Positions 48,890 through 61,692 of a DNA stretch of 64,000 bases are shown piece after piece. Both the position numbers and the translations under genes were made by a program. The DNA comes from Sitta carolinensis (taxonomy: Eukaryota; Chordata; Aves; Passeriformes; Sittidae). Position 1 is the stretch's first letter; every line of letters starts with the position of its first letter. The notes below the pieces were generated by a model, which was not told where the DNA came from, searched no databases, and worked only from the letters and a program-made list of their open reading frames with translations. The stretch is from NCBI GenBank assembly GCA_032173965.1, contig CM063283.1:85704243-85768242 (forward strand), given 5' to 3'.

Positions 48890-49882
48890 TAGTAAATGGG
48901 GCTACATCAGGCTGCTGACTGGTAAAGTGGGGTTCCATCTTAGGCCCAGTTCTGTTCAACATCTTCATATATTACTTGGATGTAGAACTCAAAGTGTTTC
49001 TATGTATGCCTATGGTACTATACTGGGAGGAGCTGTCGACTCCCTCCAGGGCAGAGAGAATCTGCAGAGAGACCTCTACAAATTAGAGGGCTGGGCAATC
49101 ACCAACCACATGAAATTTAAAAATGACAAGTGCTAGATGCTGCTCCTGGGATGGGGCAATGCTGGATGCACAGCCAGACTGGGGGACAAGCGGCAGGAGA
49201 GCAGCCCCATGGAAAGGCTCCTGGGGGCCCTGGTCAGTGGCAAGCTGACCATGAACCATCAGTGCCCTGGCAGCCAGGAGGGGCAGCCCTGACCTGGGAG
49301 CATCAGGCACAGCACGGACAGTGGGGCAAGGGAGGGGATTGTCCTGCTCTGCTCTGAGCTGGGTCGGCCTCACCTCAAGTGCTGGGGGCAGTTCTGGGTG
49401 CCACAATGTAAGAAGGATGTAAGGCTATTAGAGAGTGTCAGAGGAGGGCTGTGGAGATGGTGAAGGCCCTTGAGGAGAAGCTGCATGAGGAGTGACTGAG
49501 GTCAGTTTGTTTATTCATCCTGGAGAAGAGGAGACTGAGGGGGAATGTCATTACAGTCCTAAGTGGTGAAAGGGGAACGAGGAAGTACAGACACTGATCT
49601 CTTCCCTGTGGTGACAGGACACAAAGTAATGGCCTAAAGTTTTGTCAGTGGAGGTACAAGCTGGATATTAGAAAAAGGTTTTACCCCAGAGGGTGGTTGA
49701 GCACTGGAACAGCTCCCCAGGGAAGTGGCCACAGCACCAAGCCTGACAGAGTTAAAAAAACTTTTGGACAATGCTCTCAGGCACATGGTGTGACTCTTGG
49801 GGATGGTTCTGTGCAGGGCCAGGAGTTGGACTTGATGATCCTTGTGGAGTCCTTCCAACTCAGGATATTCTATGATTCCATG
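48890..49882 (+). mobile_element. CR1 LINE, about 1 kb, ORF2 end to 3' tail
   Basis: Begins in the reverse-transcriptase part (cccagttctgttcaacatctt, ttacttggatgtag), passes through 'ctgggcaatcaccaaccacatg', 'ctggagaagaggagactgag' and 'gagggtggttgagcactgga', and ends 'ccttccaactcaggatattc' plus 'tatgattccatga'. Frames are broken by stops and small indels, so it is inactive. It is the longest CR1 copy in the window. Confidence 0.9.
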
Positions 49883-50376
49883 AGTGCTCTCATTTCCAAT
49901 CAAGGGCTTGAAAGAAGGGTACTGAGCCCCTCAGAGGAGTGCAGGACGGAGCTCCCATTTAGAAAGGAAATATTTATTTATTTACAAATATCATCTTCTG
50001 TGACTCAAAGAACATTAAATCAAGTGCAAACTTTGAATTTGCTACTTTTCTATTTTTTTTTATGAAGGAACATCTATGAATGTGTGTATGTAGGTGTTTA
50101 TTTGAGGATTTAGCTCAACATAGGTTTAGTTTGGAAAACAAGCCATTACTGACCTCAAAGATCATGAAGATAAGCATTGAAGATTGAAATGCATGGAACT
50201 AATAGAAATTGTGAAAAGAATCTCAGATGCCTGAAATTTTTATTAGAGTGCTCTTTTTAACCCACAGGACACTTGAATACAAATAAATACTCAAACTGTG
50301 TCAGCTCACAAGCATTCAATAATTCCATGTCTTTCCTTGAGGACTGCTCCTTGGGACACAGATTCTAACGCTTCAC

Positions 50377-50414
<38 letters not shown>

Positions 50415-52020
50415 ATAGGGCCAGCGTTTGTGTCTCCATGTTTCTAATGTCACTAGTGTGCACTTGGTGGCTTTAGAGTTTTCTGGACGAGCCATGATTG
50501 AATCCAGGGACACCTGTAAAATTGTTTTATTCAACATTAGCATCCTAAAAAGCTAAAATCAGCCACATGTCAAGACAGCCTTTAAAATCAGAAACATAAA
50601 AATAAACCCCTACAGACTTGTCTTAAAAGATAGCTCTGAACTCAACAGCTCTGAAGTCTAATAAGTGCAATATAAACATCTTTTGCGCAAAACATAGTGC
50701 TGAAAAGAATGTTTATTGTGTTACAAAAATCAATACAATCTGCAGGGACTGAATCAAATAGCTGTACAGTCTACCCTCTGATTCATTTTGCTTTCATGAG
50801 TAAGGGATGCTAGGATGAAATGGAATATGCATGTAGCTGGAATGGTTGGGTTATACATGGTGAGAAATATAATCACTCCTTTCCTGCTTGGAATCTGACA
50901 GTGACATATGCTTTACATTGCGTTCATTAATATATCAAGATGTATTCATCACGTGGTGAAAACTACTAATTCATGAAAATGCAGATTAGATGCCACAACC
51001 CCTAAACTAGCAGAGAACCTTTCACTTAGGTATAATTATGAAATACTACCATCACCCAGTCTTCTGCTGGCATGCAAGATTTGCTATCATCATTCACACA
51101 TATATTTTTGTGTGAGTTAGACTTGCAGCTCATATTTTCAAAGCATTTGTGTCAGTCTCTGAGCTCTTTTGCTTTAAAATAAATATATAACTGCATGAAA
51201 AAGATTGGCAGTGTCACCAGAAGTATCTCTTCATTCTAAAGTGGAGATGAGTCAAGCAAAAATTAAATTATAATGAAGTAATGCCCATCTTACATGCAAC
51301 TACCAGCCCTGACTTGCTAGGACCGAGATAGATATCTAATTTTTACAGTGTTTTGAATATTAATTTTTTGAGTTTGTCATATAGGAAATGAGTTAACTGA
51401 GTATTGTAAGATCAGTCTTTGCCCCATGAGGGACATCCCTACTAGGGATATGTCTGCAGGAGAAAGCAGGCTTTGAGGGCTCTGGTCATCCTCGGAGCTG
51501 CATGAATTTAGTGTTTAGTTCAGTGCACCCTTGAGACACAGCAAGCTGAAGGGTTCATACTTGGTTCCAGGCTGACTATGGCCACTTTTGTTTTCATTCA
51601 CAACATCACACACCTGGCTGCTGTAGAGCACAGGTAAAGTAAGGCTGCTTTGCCTATAAAGTGTTGTGGGCATATTCTAGTCGCTGTTTCCCAGCTCTTA
51701 AACAAATGAAGTGCACATGCACAGAGAAGAGGAGCTGGGAGGGTTGTGGTCATGGTACTGCACTGAATCTGCATTTTTCTGTGCAGCCTTGGTATTTCCT
51801 AGTATTCCTGTAACTCCCATTCCAATTCCCCTTATGACAAGCTAGAGTAAAGATTCTGGCTTTTATATTGTACAAGGTTGGCTTTCTATATGGTCATGAC
51901 AGGTTTGTGTAGTAAACTGGTGTTGAGGGACCACATGAGTACCAAGCCAGAGAGAGAGGGAGCAAACCAGAAAGGTTGAAATGTTTAACAATGTATTGCA
52001 ATACCAGAGGTGTTTTCTGC
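49883..52020. other. Intergenic with (AAAT)n
   Basis: No gene. A perfect AAAT tetranucleotide repeat covers 50381-50417. The rest is AT-rich single-copy-looking DNA. Confidence 0.6.
50381..50417. repeat. (AAAT)n microsatellite
   Basis: Nine uninterrupted AAAT units. Confidence 0.97.
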
Positions 52021-52162
52021 TTGGTGTTTTTTTTTTTGTTTGTTTTGGGTTTTTTTTTTGGGGGGGGGGGGTTTTGGGTTTTTTTGTTTGTTTTGTTGTT
52101 GTTGTTGTTGTTGTTGTTTTGGTTTGGTTTTTGGTTTTTGGTTTTTGGTTTTTGGTTTTTTT
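52021..52162 (+). repeat. 142-base pure G/T tract
   Basis: Every base on the plus strand is G or T. It includes a run of 12 G (52060-52071), about seven GTT units and four to five GGTTTTT units. The minus strand is pure A/C. Confidence 0.95.
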
Positions 52163-55100
52163 CCTAGCCTGGAGAATTTATAAAAGGACAGCAAAGCAAT
52201 GGCAATCTGCTTGTCACATCACAGCCCATCGCAGCCCTCCCTCTCTCCTGCGCTGTCACTATGCACCCACTGAATGAATAGGCAAACCCAACTTCATTTC
52301 AGCTTCGGACAAGACTGTCAGTCACTTCTGACAACAAGCATTTGGTGCCCATTTTTAGCAAGATTTTAACAGATCAATCTTTATCTGGTGGTTCAAAGAA
52401 GCAGTTCCATCTGCGTGCTGCTTCGTACTTGCCAATGCTGTGCTTGATCTTTAAACGGATCATTGTTCTGAGTCACCGGCTGCCTCTGTTTTAATGTAGG
52501 TGATCTGATTCACCAAAGTAAGTTAATAATATAAATGGGGAAAATTAAGTTCCTATTTCTATGAAAGCATAAATGTTATCTGAGATGGTGACATTTACAA
52601 TTCACTGAAAAATATGATTTGTTTTATATGCAGTTGTTAAGCTGCCAAGGAGGGTTTTTTTTATTTCTAGCAACTTAAGATTCTCTGTAAAGTAGATGAT
52701 TTAAGACAAGCAGAAGATGCCTTTTCCTCACTGATCCATTATGCCTGCTTTTTCACTTACTCTTGCCCTAGAACAGGTGAAGAAGCAGCACTGGTTAAAA
52801 ATCACTGGATAAATGTACACAGCTCATTTTTCTTTGTAATATGAGGGAGGGAGAAGAAAACCTTATAAAACACAGACCATTAAAAAAAAAAAGGAACAGA
52901 CAATTCTATCGTGATGGATAACACTTACACAATTAAATAAAAATACACTTGCAATAGCAAAGAGCAGAGCACATTTCATTTTTATCTGCAGTGTCACTCT
53001 CCTAATGGTTTCTGTCAGAAAACCTAACCAAAACAAATCTTTGAAGCAGACAAAGTCTCAGATTCCAGGGATGCAGAGTTCTGCCAGGTGGATCAGAAAA
53101 GTAGGTCAGTGGGTCATTAATGCAAACCTGACAGGAAATAAACCCTGACCTGCTGAAAAAGAAGAGGTTTAGCACAGTCGTCCATTCGATACACTCTGCG
53201 CATATAATTTTCTCTAAATAGGCATTGTAGTTCAAGCACTGCAAGCCAAAATGCACATCTGAGGACATCTCAGAGACTGAAATACCTTCATCCTCTCATA
53301 TTGGGTGGCCCTCACAAATCACATTACACAGATGTGGAGTTTTCACACTCAAAGAGTGACATATATTACAATTTCTGTGTGCCTGAGTCTACTGCAAATA
53401 ATTTTCAGAAACTCTTACAGATTAAAGTGGTTTTCGTTTTTCTATGTCCTCCTAAAAGCCTGGAGTATTTTTGACATTTCATTTTCCAAGAAGACATGGT
53501 AGATGCAATGTTGGGAATTTCCACTTGTGGCTTTGCACTGTTAGCTGCTTTGAGGCTTTCCCCTTATACATGGTGAGGAACATGTGATGGGGAGGGAAAA
53601 ATGAGTCCTGTTCCCTTGGGCATGTAGGGAGGATGCCATCCTGAGCTCCTCAGTGCCCTGCAGGCAAACCTGCTGCATCCCTGCATCCCTGTCTGCTGCT
53701 TGTCCAGTCCCTTTTGCCTCCTCCAGCCACCCCAAAGGAGACCTGCCAATGGCAGCCTTTGCCTCCAGGCTTTCTGAACCTGTTTCTTTTTACTTGGATT
53801 ACCTTTCTTTGTATACACCCAAGGGTTTGTTTTTTTCTCAAACAAATCCGGGTGTTTTACTCATTTTTCTCTTCTGATCAAGGAATCAAGCACTTGGGTA
53901 TTTTTGTTTTGTTGTTTGGTTGGCTTTTTTTCACATTATTAACTTAATTAGAATTTCCTGCTTTGTGCACTTTGGCACCAAGTTTTTTCATCTCCCCTAC
54001 CTTTCTTCTGGCATCAGTTTTGTGTTTCCCCCACCTTGAAAAGTCCATTTCACAAAATTCACAGTCAGTGGTTAAGAAATCTGCTGCAACTTGGAAATCC
54101 TTCATGATATGTTCTCAGAAACATCTAACAATCAAAAGTCCCTTGGTGGTTAGAGGAATCAAAAAATACATTTAGGCAAGCACAAAAATTTGGAGTTAAG
54201 ATTTCTTATCTATCTTTCATACAATAATTTCCTTGCACTTGTTCAACTCTCCTTTTGTCTGGCATTGTATCTTTTCTGGGCAACTTGAAAGCCTAAACGC
54301 AGATATGGCATAATTAAAAAACCCACACCAAGACTGACATATCCTATATATTGCCCTGCCTGAAATTTCTGAAATGACAAGTGAGATAATAAACCAAATG
54401 GTGCATGCAACAACAGCAGGTCACCATATACATTAAAGTAGTGTAGAACATCTCTACTCAGTGTCAAGGTGGTTCTGGGTGCCTGCTGAGATGACAGACC
54501 TGAAAATCTTGTACTGGCCAGGACAACCTGTGATCTTTTGAAGGACTAAATAATCCATCTGGCACTGAGAGCACACCTACAGCAGGAGGAGGAATGGAGG
54601 CTGAGCTTCCTGGTTCCATGCATGGTCCTTGGCACTGGATTTTATAGCAGGTAATTGCTTTTGTATGTCTTGAAAGAGGTGTGCAATAAACTAGTGGCTA
54701 CCTACACATCATAGATTCTGGTTTGAATCCAAATAAAGTAAACAATTCTTTCTAATTATGATTTCAATCATCAACAGAAAATGGCTAATCCTTTTTTTGC
54801 TGCTTGTTTTAACTTAATACTTTCAGAATATTTCCCTACACAAAAGCCTGTAATCAATAATTGATGAGCTTTTTTGTTTTTTTGGGGGTTTTTTTTGCAA
54901 CACTAGAAGGTGAGCAAATATGCATCAAATTATCTGTGCAGTTATGGTTTACAAACATTTATTCAGATCCTTAATTTGTGAGTTACTTAATTTTGAAATG
55001 CCACGCAAAGCATCTCTTATTTATTAGATGATTATTCCTTCTTACTTATGATTTAAATGAAAATGGAATTAATTAAAATATGTGAAATCAACGCTTTGTT

Positions 55101-58100
55101 ATTGTTTGAATCATCTCAGCAAAGCTAACTTAGATGCACTGTGTTCCCCAAAGTGAACGTGCTATAGCATTTTAAGCAACTAAATACCTTTAATAAACGG
55201 AGGAGGTAACATTTCTGTTTGTCTAATTAAGTTGATTATTTATGGCCACCTGCCTTTTGATTATCTTAGAACTAATAATTTTTATCCTTTCACATTAGTT
55301 TTTACTCACTAGGAGTACTTTTGTTTTTTGAGTGAGTACTTGGCTTTCAATTGACCAGTCCTTGACCAGAGCTACTTACAAAACATGTAAAGCAGAAAAT
55401 GTTCCATTTGTACTTACAGTAGAAGTTATCTGATTAAAAAATTATTTGTGACTGTAGCGAACTCTATTTTCAAGTGTTTACAAAATAGCTTTCCCTAGTT
55501 GAAGGGAGTAATTTTTTTAAACCACAGCTGCAATCATATAGTTTGTTACTTTTATTGTAATTTATGTTATTCTAAGAGATGATAACAAATTTAGATTTTC
55601 CCTTATGTTGTCATATTTTACATTTTAGTTTTAAGCAATTATTGTTTTGAAGAGTAAAATAAGATTTCATTTCAATCTGTAATGTACAGATTTTTAATGA
55701 AAGTATCAGTGGATTCAAATCAGTAGAGCAGTTGATTACACCAACAAAACATATTTAGCAACATTTCTGTTGCCATATAAGTCAACTTATTTTATGCAGT
55801 AGTAACTTGAAAGTATAATTATATTAATTACCTCTCTGGCAGTTGAAAGTACTTCAGACATATTCTGTTGATAAAGGGACATCCTATGAGTGTAGTCAAA
55901 TTCCTACTTAAACCCAGAGTTTAAGTCCTACAAGAAATTGGATAAAACAAAGAATTTGCTGGGTATTTTGTTAAATTGAGATCCAGAAGAGAGACACCCA
56001 AGAAAGTCTGACTTTGTATTTATTTGTCATCTCCAGGTAACTATGAAAGTAGTGACATAAAAGTATAAAGTAAGTATAAAGTAATTATAGTATAAAGTAA
56101 TTATGAAAAATAGAAGTTGGAGGAGCAGTCAAACAAAAAAAAATCTTTGTTTTAACTAATGGGTCAGAGTGCAAAGCAATAATGATGGCAGAATGATATG
56201 CACTTGGGTGCTGCAATTGAAGTCGTTATCTTGGCTTTACAGGTCATCCCAGACTGCAGGTGCCAACTCACTCTTTCAGTGCCATGCACAGATAGGCAGG
56301 GCTATGAGGGGTTTTTCCAGTGGCCAAGCTCCAGGCTGTCATCCAGCCCCCAAGTACCCACCCAGATCACCTCCTCTGATGTCCCTCTGTGGGGACTCTT
56401 GAGAACAGATCCTCATGGTTGAAATGGCCCCTCCTTGATGGAGCTGACAACGATTTACATCAGCTGAGTACCTGCCCTCAGCACATACCCTACTAGTTTG
56501 TGCAAGTCAGTGTGGGTTATACAGCAGGAATTATCTTTGAAATGAATTTCTAAAACAAAGCATTTAACATATGAAAGCCTGGGAATCCAAAATGGAAGTT
56601 TTTACATACTTGGCATTCAATTGTAAGCTGGCAGTGACAGCTTTCATCCTACAGAAAACATTTTTTATCTCATGAAAGTTGAAAATAGCTTTGTGCTATA
56701 CCGGTGCCTCTCGCTAAGATGGGGCTTTTCATCCGTGACCTACTTTGCTTTCCGCACAATGTACCTAATGAGTAATAATGACTTCGGAAAGGGCAGCGCT
56801 AGAGAAGTCGAAGTAACGCCTTAAGATGCTGTCTGTGAAAACATCAAACAGAATATTTTTCATCAGGCTGAATAAAAGAATCTGGTTAAAGTACGCATGA
56901 GTTTAAGAATTAAACGATGCTCAGCTGCCGGTTGCAGGCCCTCGGCACCAGGCACCTGCGGCGGCGTGGGGCCGGTGGGAAAGCATCAGGGAGCCACAGA
57001 AGATTGGGATACCAAGCTCCACCCTCACTTGTTGAGCTGCTCTATCTTTTGCTGGCCAGTCACTCACCAGCATGGCCCAGTCACCTGATAAATTTGTCCG
57101 TCAGCTCTTCTGCAGCCCACCTTTACCCTTCACCACCTTCCAGCAGAGCTCTGTGACAGCCACCTCATTTCTTCCTCTGCAGTGGGGCCCGTGCACAGGT
57201 CCCGCTTCTCCAGCCCTCCTTGGCTCTCTGAGTTTCCTTCCCTTTGCAAACTCCCAGCCCAGAAACCACCCCTCCACTCACAGGGGGTAAAGCTCTGTCT
57301 CTTCTCACCCTCCCTGCCCTGTTTGCACTCCAGCTTCCTAGATGATGTTTATTTTCATGGCAGAAATCTTGGTTAGACAAAGAAGGTAAAATTACTTTTT
57401 ATTATTATTATTAAAATTCTCCTTGCTTTTTAGACTGAAGCACTTTGATTTTGCAGGAATAGAAAAAATATGCTTTTTTCTTCTGGGATGACTGAAAATG
57501 TTAGATTGCAAAGGTCATTTATTTTGTTCTTCTCAGGTGAGATGAGAATATTCCTGACAGTAAGAACATTCCTTGTGAAACTGTGCAGAAGGAAAAGGAT
57601 TTTATACATCAAAAATATATGCGAGTCTCCATTTCAAAAATCCATGCAAGCCACAACACTGTATCATTTTTCTTTCTCTCTGTCAGCAGATGCCTTTGAG
57701 TTTTCTCACCAGGCTGACTTTGAATTGTATTTTGCTTCTTTGTCTATGGAGCATAATCAGAAACCTGGGAAGATTGCATGAAAAGCACAAAATGCCTCCC
57801 TGAACAATGAAGAGTAAATAAAGCAGGCCAAATGCCAGGCAGTAGAGAGGAGAGATGAAGCGCAGAAGGAAGATGAGTTGTGAGTTTGCTGCTGCAGGCA
57901 AGGAGAGGACACAGGCTCCTCAGCCTCTGACCCTGCCTCAAGAAATAGTTTCCCGCTTCAGGCACAGCTCAAGACGAAGGTTGATCTGAGGGATTCAACT
58001 TAGAGGTGATCAGCAGGTCCAGACTTGAGAATAAATTCAATTTCATACCAATTAGCATAAACTGGTCCTGAGGAACAACACTGAAAGCCACGAAAGCCAT

Positions 58101-60000
58101 GAGAAGCAGAGAAGGACAGCTGACTTCTCTCATAATATGTCTAGTAGTATAAAGGAGTATTAAGCTGCTGATATTCTCAACGTTCACAGTAGCTGCAAGG
58201 CCCCTTTATAATACTGACATGATCTGAAGGGGCGTTTGTTTAAGTGAAAACCATATCCAGTGCCTTAAGTAGGTCAAGTTCAAAGCCTAGTCAATATTTG
58301 AAAAATCTGTGCGAGTTAAAGAGGCAATGAGAGAAATTAGCATGTGAGCCCACTAGAGCTTTTCTTCCCAACTGCACTTTACATGGAGAAAATGAGGACA
58401 GTACACAATGAACTGGTATTTGTGTCCCAAATATCCAACTCCTTCTCCAATTTTCCATAGGAAAAAAAAAAAAAAAGAAATAATTCAGACACTCTTTTTC
58501 TGAGTTCTTACTTGATCATTCTTTTTTCTAAATTGGGAAATGGAAACTTTGATTTCTCATTGTAATTTTGCCAGAAAAATCAAGAGCTAAAAGTGAGTTT
58601 TGTATAACTCAATTCCCAAACTTTTACCATACAATCTAATTACAATATATCACTGAAACCTGGAAAAGCTGGATACCAGACATATGCACCACAAAATATA
58701 GACTATGGATGGCAGGAGAAGCCTTTCTCCTGAAAGGAGAAAAATAATAACTGTTTTTTCATTTACAAAAAGCTGAAATTGAAGAGTGATCTAAGGGATG
58801 TGGGGGATGCCAGAGTAGGGAAGGAAAGGAAAAGAAGAAGGACAGCTCATGCCAGTTCAGGCCAGTGACATTTAGGCATAGTTTCTCTTAAGCTGCTCTT
58901 TAGCCAGTGCACTTCCAGAGAGCAGCTCAGAGCAGATGTTGTGAATCATTTTTTGGCAGAGACTCTGGATGAGCTACATCAGTATTTCAGTTCAGATAAG
59001 GAGTGCACTTCAGGAGGGATTACCCCAATTGTCCCCACTTAAAACACTGGTTTTCATGGCAGAGCAACTCTTAGCTTCCAGATGAAACCAAACTGGGAGA
59101 GACACTCCAGGAGGGCACTCACAGAACAGGTACAGCCAGAAGAGCATCCATGCCTGGCATGCAAGTCTGACCAGGCCTTATCTGAGATAAAAATGTTAAA
59201 CTTGGAGAAGTGGCTCCGAACTGACTGTTTTACTCTGCAGGCCCATATTTGTGGGTCCACAGAACTTTTTACCATGGGCCCAACTGCTGTCTTTGCCATG
59301 CAGAGAAGCTCAAGGAGCTCCTGTCCCTCAGTGAAACTTCCAGCTGCAGCTGATCTAACAGCCAGTCCTATCAGTGCTGTGCCTGCCAGGATGCTCCCAG
59401 AAGGACATGCTACTGCAGGGACAAGTCTGAGCATGCAAGCCAAAATTGCATGTCAACTCTGGCATGTTCAAAAGGGCTCGATGAGCTGCAAACACTTTCC
59501 CACCTTGGTCACCATTTAAGCTTTCTGGTTTGCTGAAAATTAATTTATGGAGTCAATGCAAAAACTTGTGGGTTTGTCTCCTGGTCATATCAAGCATGTT
59601 TCCATGATTCGTCAGGGTACAAAACCCTGACCGAGAGGGGGTAACCAAGGGCCTTAGTCATGAAGGGTTTCTGAAGCAGGCTCATGGTTGTGAGGCCAGC
59701 TTATAGAGAGGATGATGGAAAGCAAGCATGATACCATCTGGAATGACAGCATAGTTATTTAATGGGTGCTGTTTTGCAAAGCTACACAAAATTTGGATTC
59801 TGTGAGGCTAAATGAACAAATTCCCACTGCTGTTACAGGGCCCAGAATCTGATCTTTGTGAGTCTGGGATTGTTAGCCCAGAGATTTTCACCAGTGTTTG
59901 ATCCAAATAAAGCAGCAGACTGAAAAATAAAACCAGACTGAAGTATTGTTCTGCATTTGTGCAAGCAGAGACTCAATAAAATGATCATAAAATTCAAACA
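52163..60000. other. Intergenic, AT-rich, no gene supported
   Basis: Nearly eight kilobases without recognised repeats. 54900-55850 is very AT-rich and repeat-free and could hold conserved non-coding elements. 56690-56990 keeps more CpGs than its surroundings. 59082-59519 is open in two antiparallel frames (145 and 129 codons) with no family match. 56066-56104 is a small tandem of agtataaagtaa units. Confidence 0.5.
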
Positions 60001-60004
60001 ACAT

Positions 60005-60760
60005 TACAATATTTATTTATTTTAGGTTTATTTTATTCTTATGGGAACTTAAGAGGGCTTAGCTATGCATTTCTATGTTCAGTTGTAATTCTAGCTGTAA
60101 CACCAATTTCATATCTGGGTTTAGCTAAGAAAGTGAACCAACCACTAATTGTAACAGCAGTTTTAAGTTAATGGTCTTGCTTATGTTTCTAAAAATACTT
60201 TGGATATGAGACATGGCAAATAGTATTTTGCTAAGGTAAAGAGAAGAGAGAGAGAAATACAAAGACATTCATTATTTTTCTTAAATTTTATATTAACTTT
60301 AAATATGTAACGATTTTGTCGGCGCAACAGCACAAACAACGAGTTATAGTAAAAGGGACATGAGCGACAGTCTTTATATAAGTTTGAAACATACTTCCTT
60401 CTTTCCCAAGAAAAACACGGTGTCAGTACAGTTAGATAATTGTACAGTTTTTAAACGTTCACTGTACTTTTCCATACACAAATACATACAAGTGATGTAA
60501 GAGAAAAAGCGCATACTAAAAAATTGTCTTCGCTGCCTCACACTGATTTCCAAGGCAACACTGATGTGCTTCAGTTTTACGCTTCACTAAGGATAAACAA
60601 TATGGCAAAAACATTAAAAGCTATGCAAACATGGTTTCAGGATTTCATCTATGACATCCTTCTAAAACCAATTTTTTTTTCCTTTTATCTAATGCCCTCA
60701 CAAGAGTACATTTCTCATTACATTTCTGCCAACTGGAGAATTCCAGTGAAGTGAGAAGAA
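60005..60760 (-). other. Possible 3'UTR of a minus-strand transcript
   Basis: On the minus strand the stretch looks like a vertebrate 3'UTR: AT-rich, unusual retained CpGs (gttgcgccgacaaaatcg), a CT-rich tract, and clustered AATAAA signals at its end (60012-60017 and nearby). No coding exon was found on that strand up to the window end. Confidence 0.25.
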
Positions 60761-61205
60761 ATAATGAGCAACATTACAGCAACCAGAGAAAAGAATACAC
60801 GAGAAATGAAAAGTATTCTCCACTACAACCATTGCATAAATATGTACCTTCCAAGGAGAAGAGAGAAAAGGTAGGAAGAATATTACTTTGCCCGTATTGA
60901 CCCTGACCCAACAGCCAAGATGTAAAGGTTTGTTTATATTTGCAGCTGCCTGTTGCTTGTCAGCCACTCTGGGTTGTTGATTGTGTCTCTTCACCACTTG
61001 TTAAATTGAAAATAGCCACTGAAAATAATAAGAATCATTGGCTCTCCTTCTTTGGACATGGTGGTGCTTTGTGAACAATTCTTACCTTTGGAGGGCCTAT
61101 AAACCAGCCCCAAACACCTGAGAGCCACGGGGTGCAAGCATGGAATCACCTGTTACACTATTTGCCCTAGAAGGCAATACTTCTGCACTTATTCTTGCAC
61201 CTACC

Positions 61206-61320
61206 AAATAATAATAATTATAATAATAATTATTATTGTAATAATTATTATTATAATTATTATGTTTATGATAATATCAATAGTAATAATAATAATAATA
61301 ACAATAATAATTTTAAATAA
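61206..61320. repeat. (AAT)n/(ATT)n palindromic microsatellite
   Basis: Alternating blocks of AAT and ATT units able to fold into a long AT hairpin, with interruptions. Confidence 0.9.
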
Positions 61321-61639
61321 CTCTGAAGATCACTTGGCTTTTCCTATGCCATAGTATCCTCTCTGCCTTCAGAGATACACTCCCAGTGCTGAAATGCTTC
61401 TATGCTTGATCCATTTAGGCTCCAATACTTTGGGTAAAGGCTGAATCAGACACAAATTTGAAGCTGTTGAAGCTGTTTAAGTTTTTCATACAGTACAAGC
61501 AGTATGTACCTTTCACTGCAAAATTCTTTGATTCTTAGTGTCATTACTAAATAGAAATATTTGTCTAGGTTTACTAAAAGAGCCCTTGGGTCTTGAGAAA
61601 CTTTCATATTCATCTGAGTTTGTATCCTCAGGATGAAAT

Positions 61640-61692
61640 AATAAAATTATTTAGGTTGGAAGAGACCTCTAAGATTATCCAATCCAACCAAA
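61640..61692 (-). repeat. CR1 LINE 3' end fragment
   Basis: Reverse complement of a CR1 tail: ttatttaggttggaagagac, ctctaagattatccaatcc, aacc. Confidence 0.8.

Noticed and set aside
51976..52277. Phe/Val/Leu-rich frames over the G/T tract
   Set aside because: Low-complexity translation of a simple repeat.
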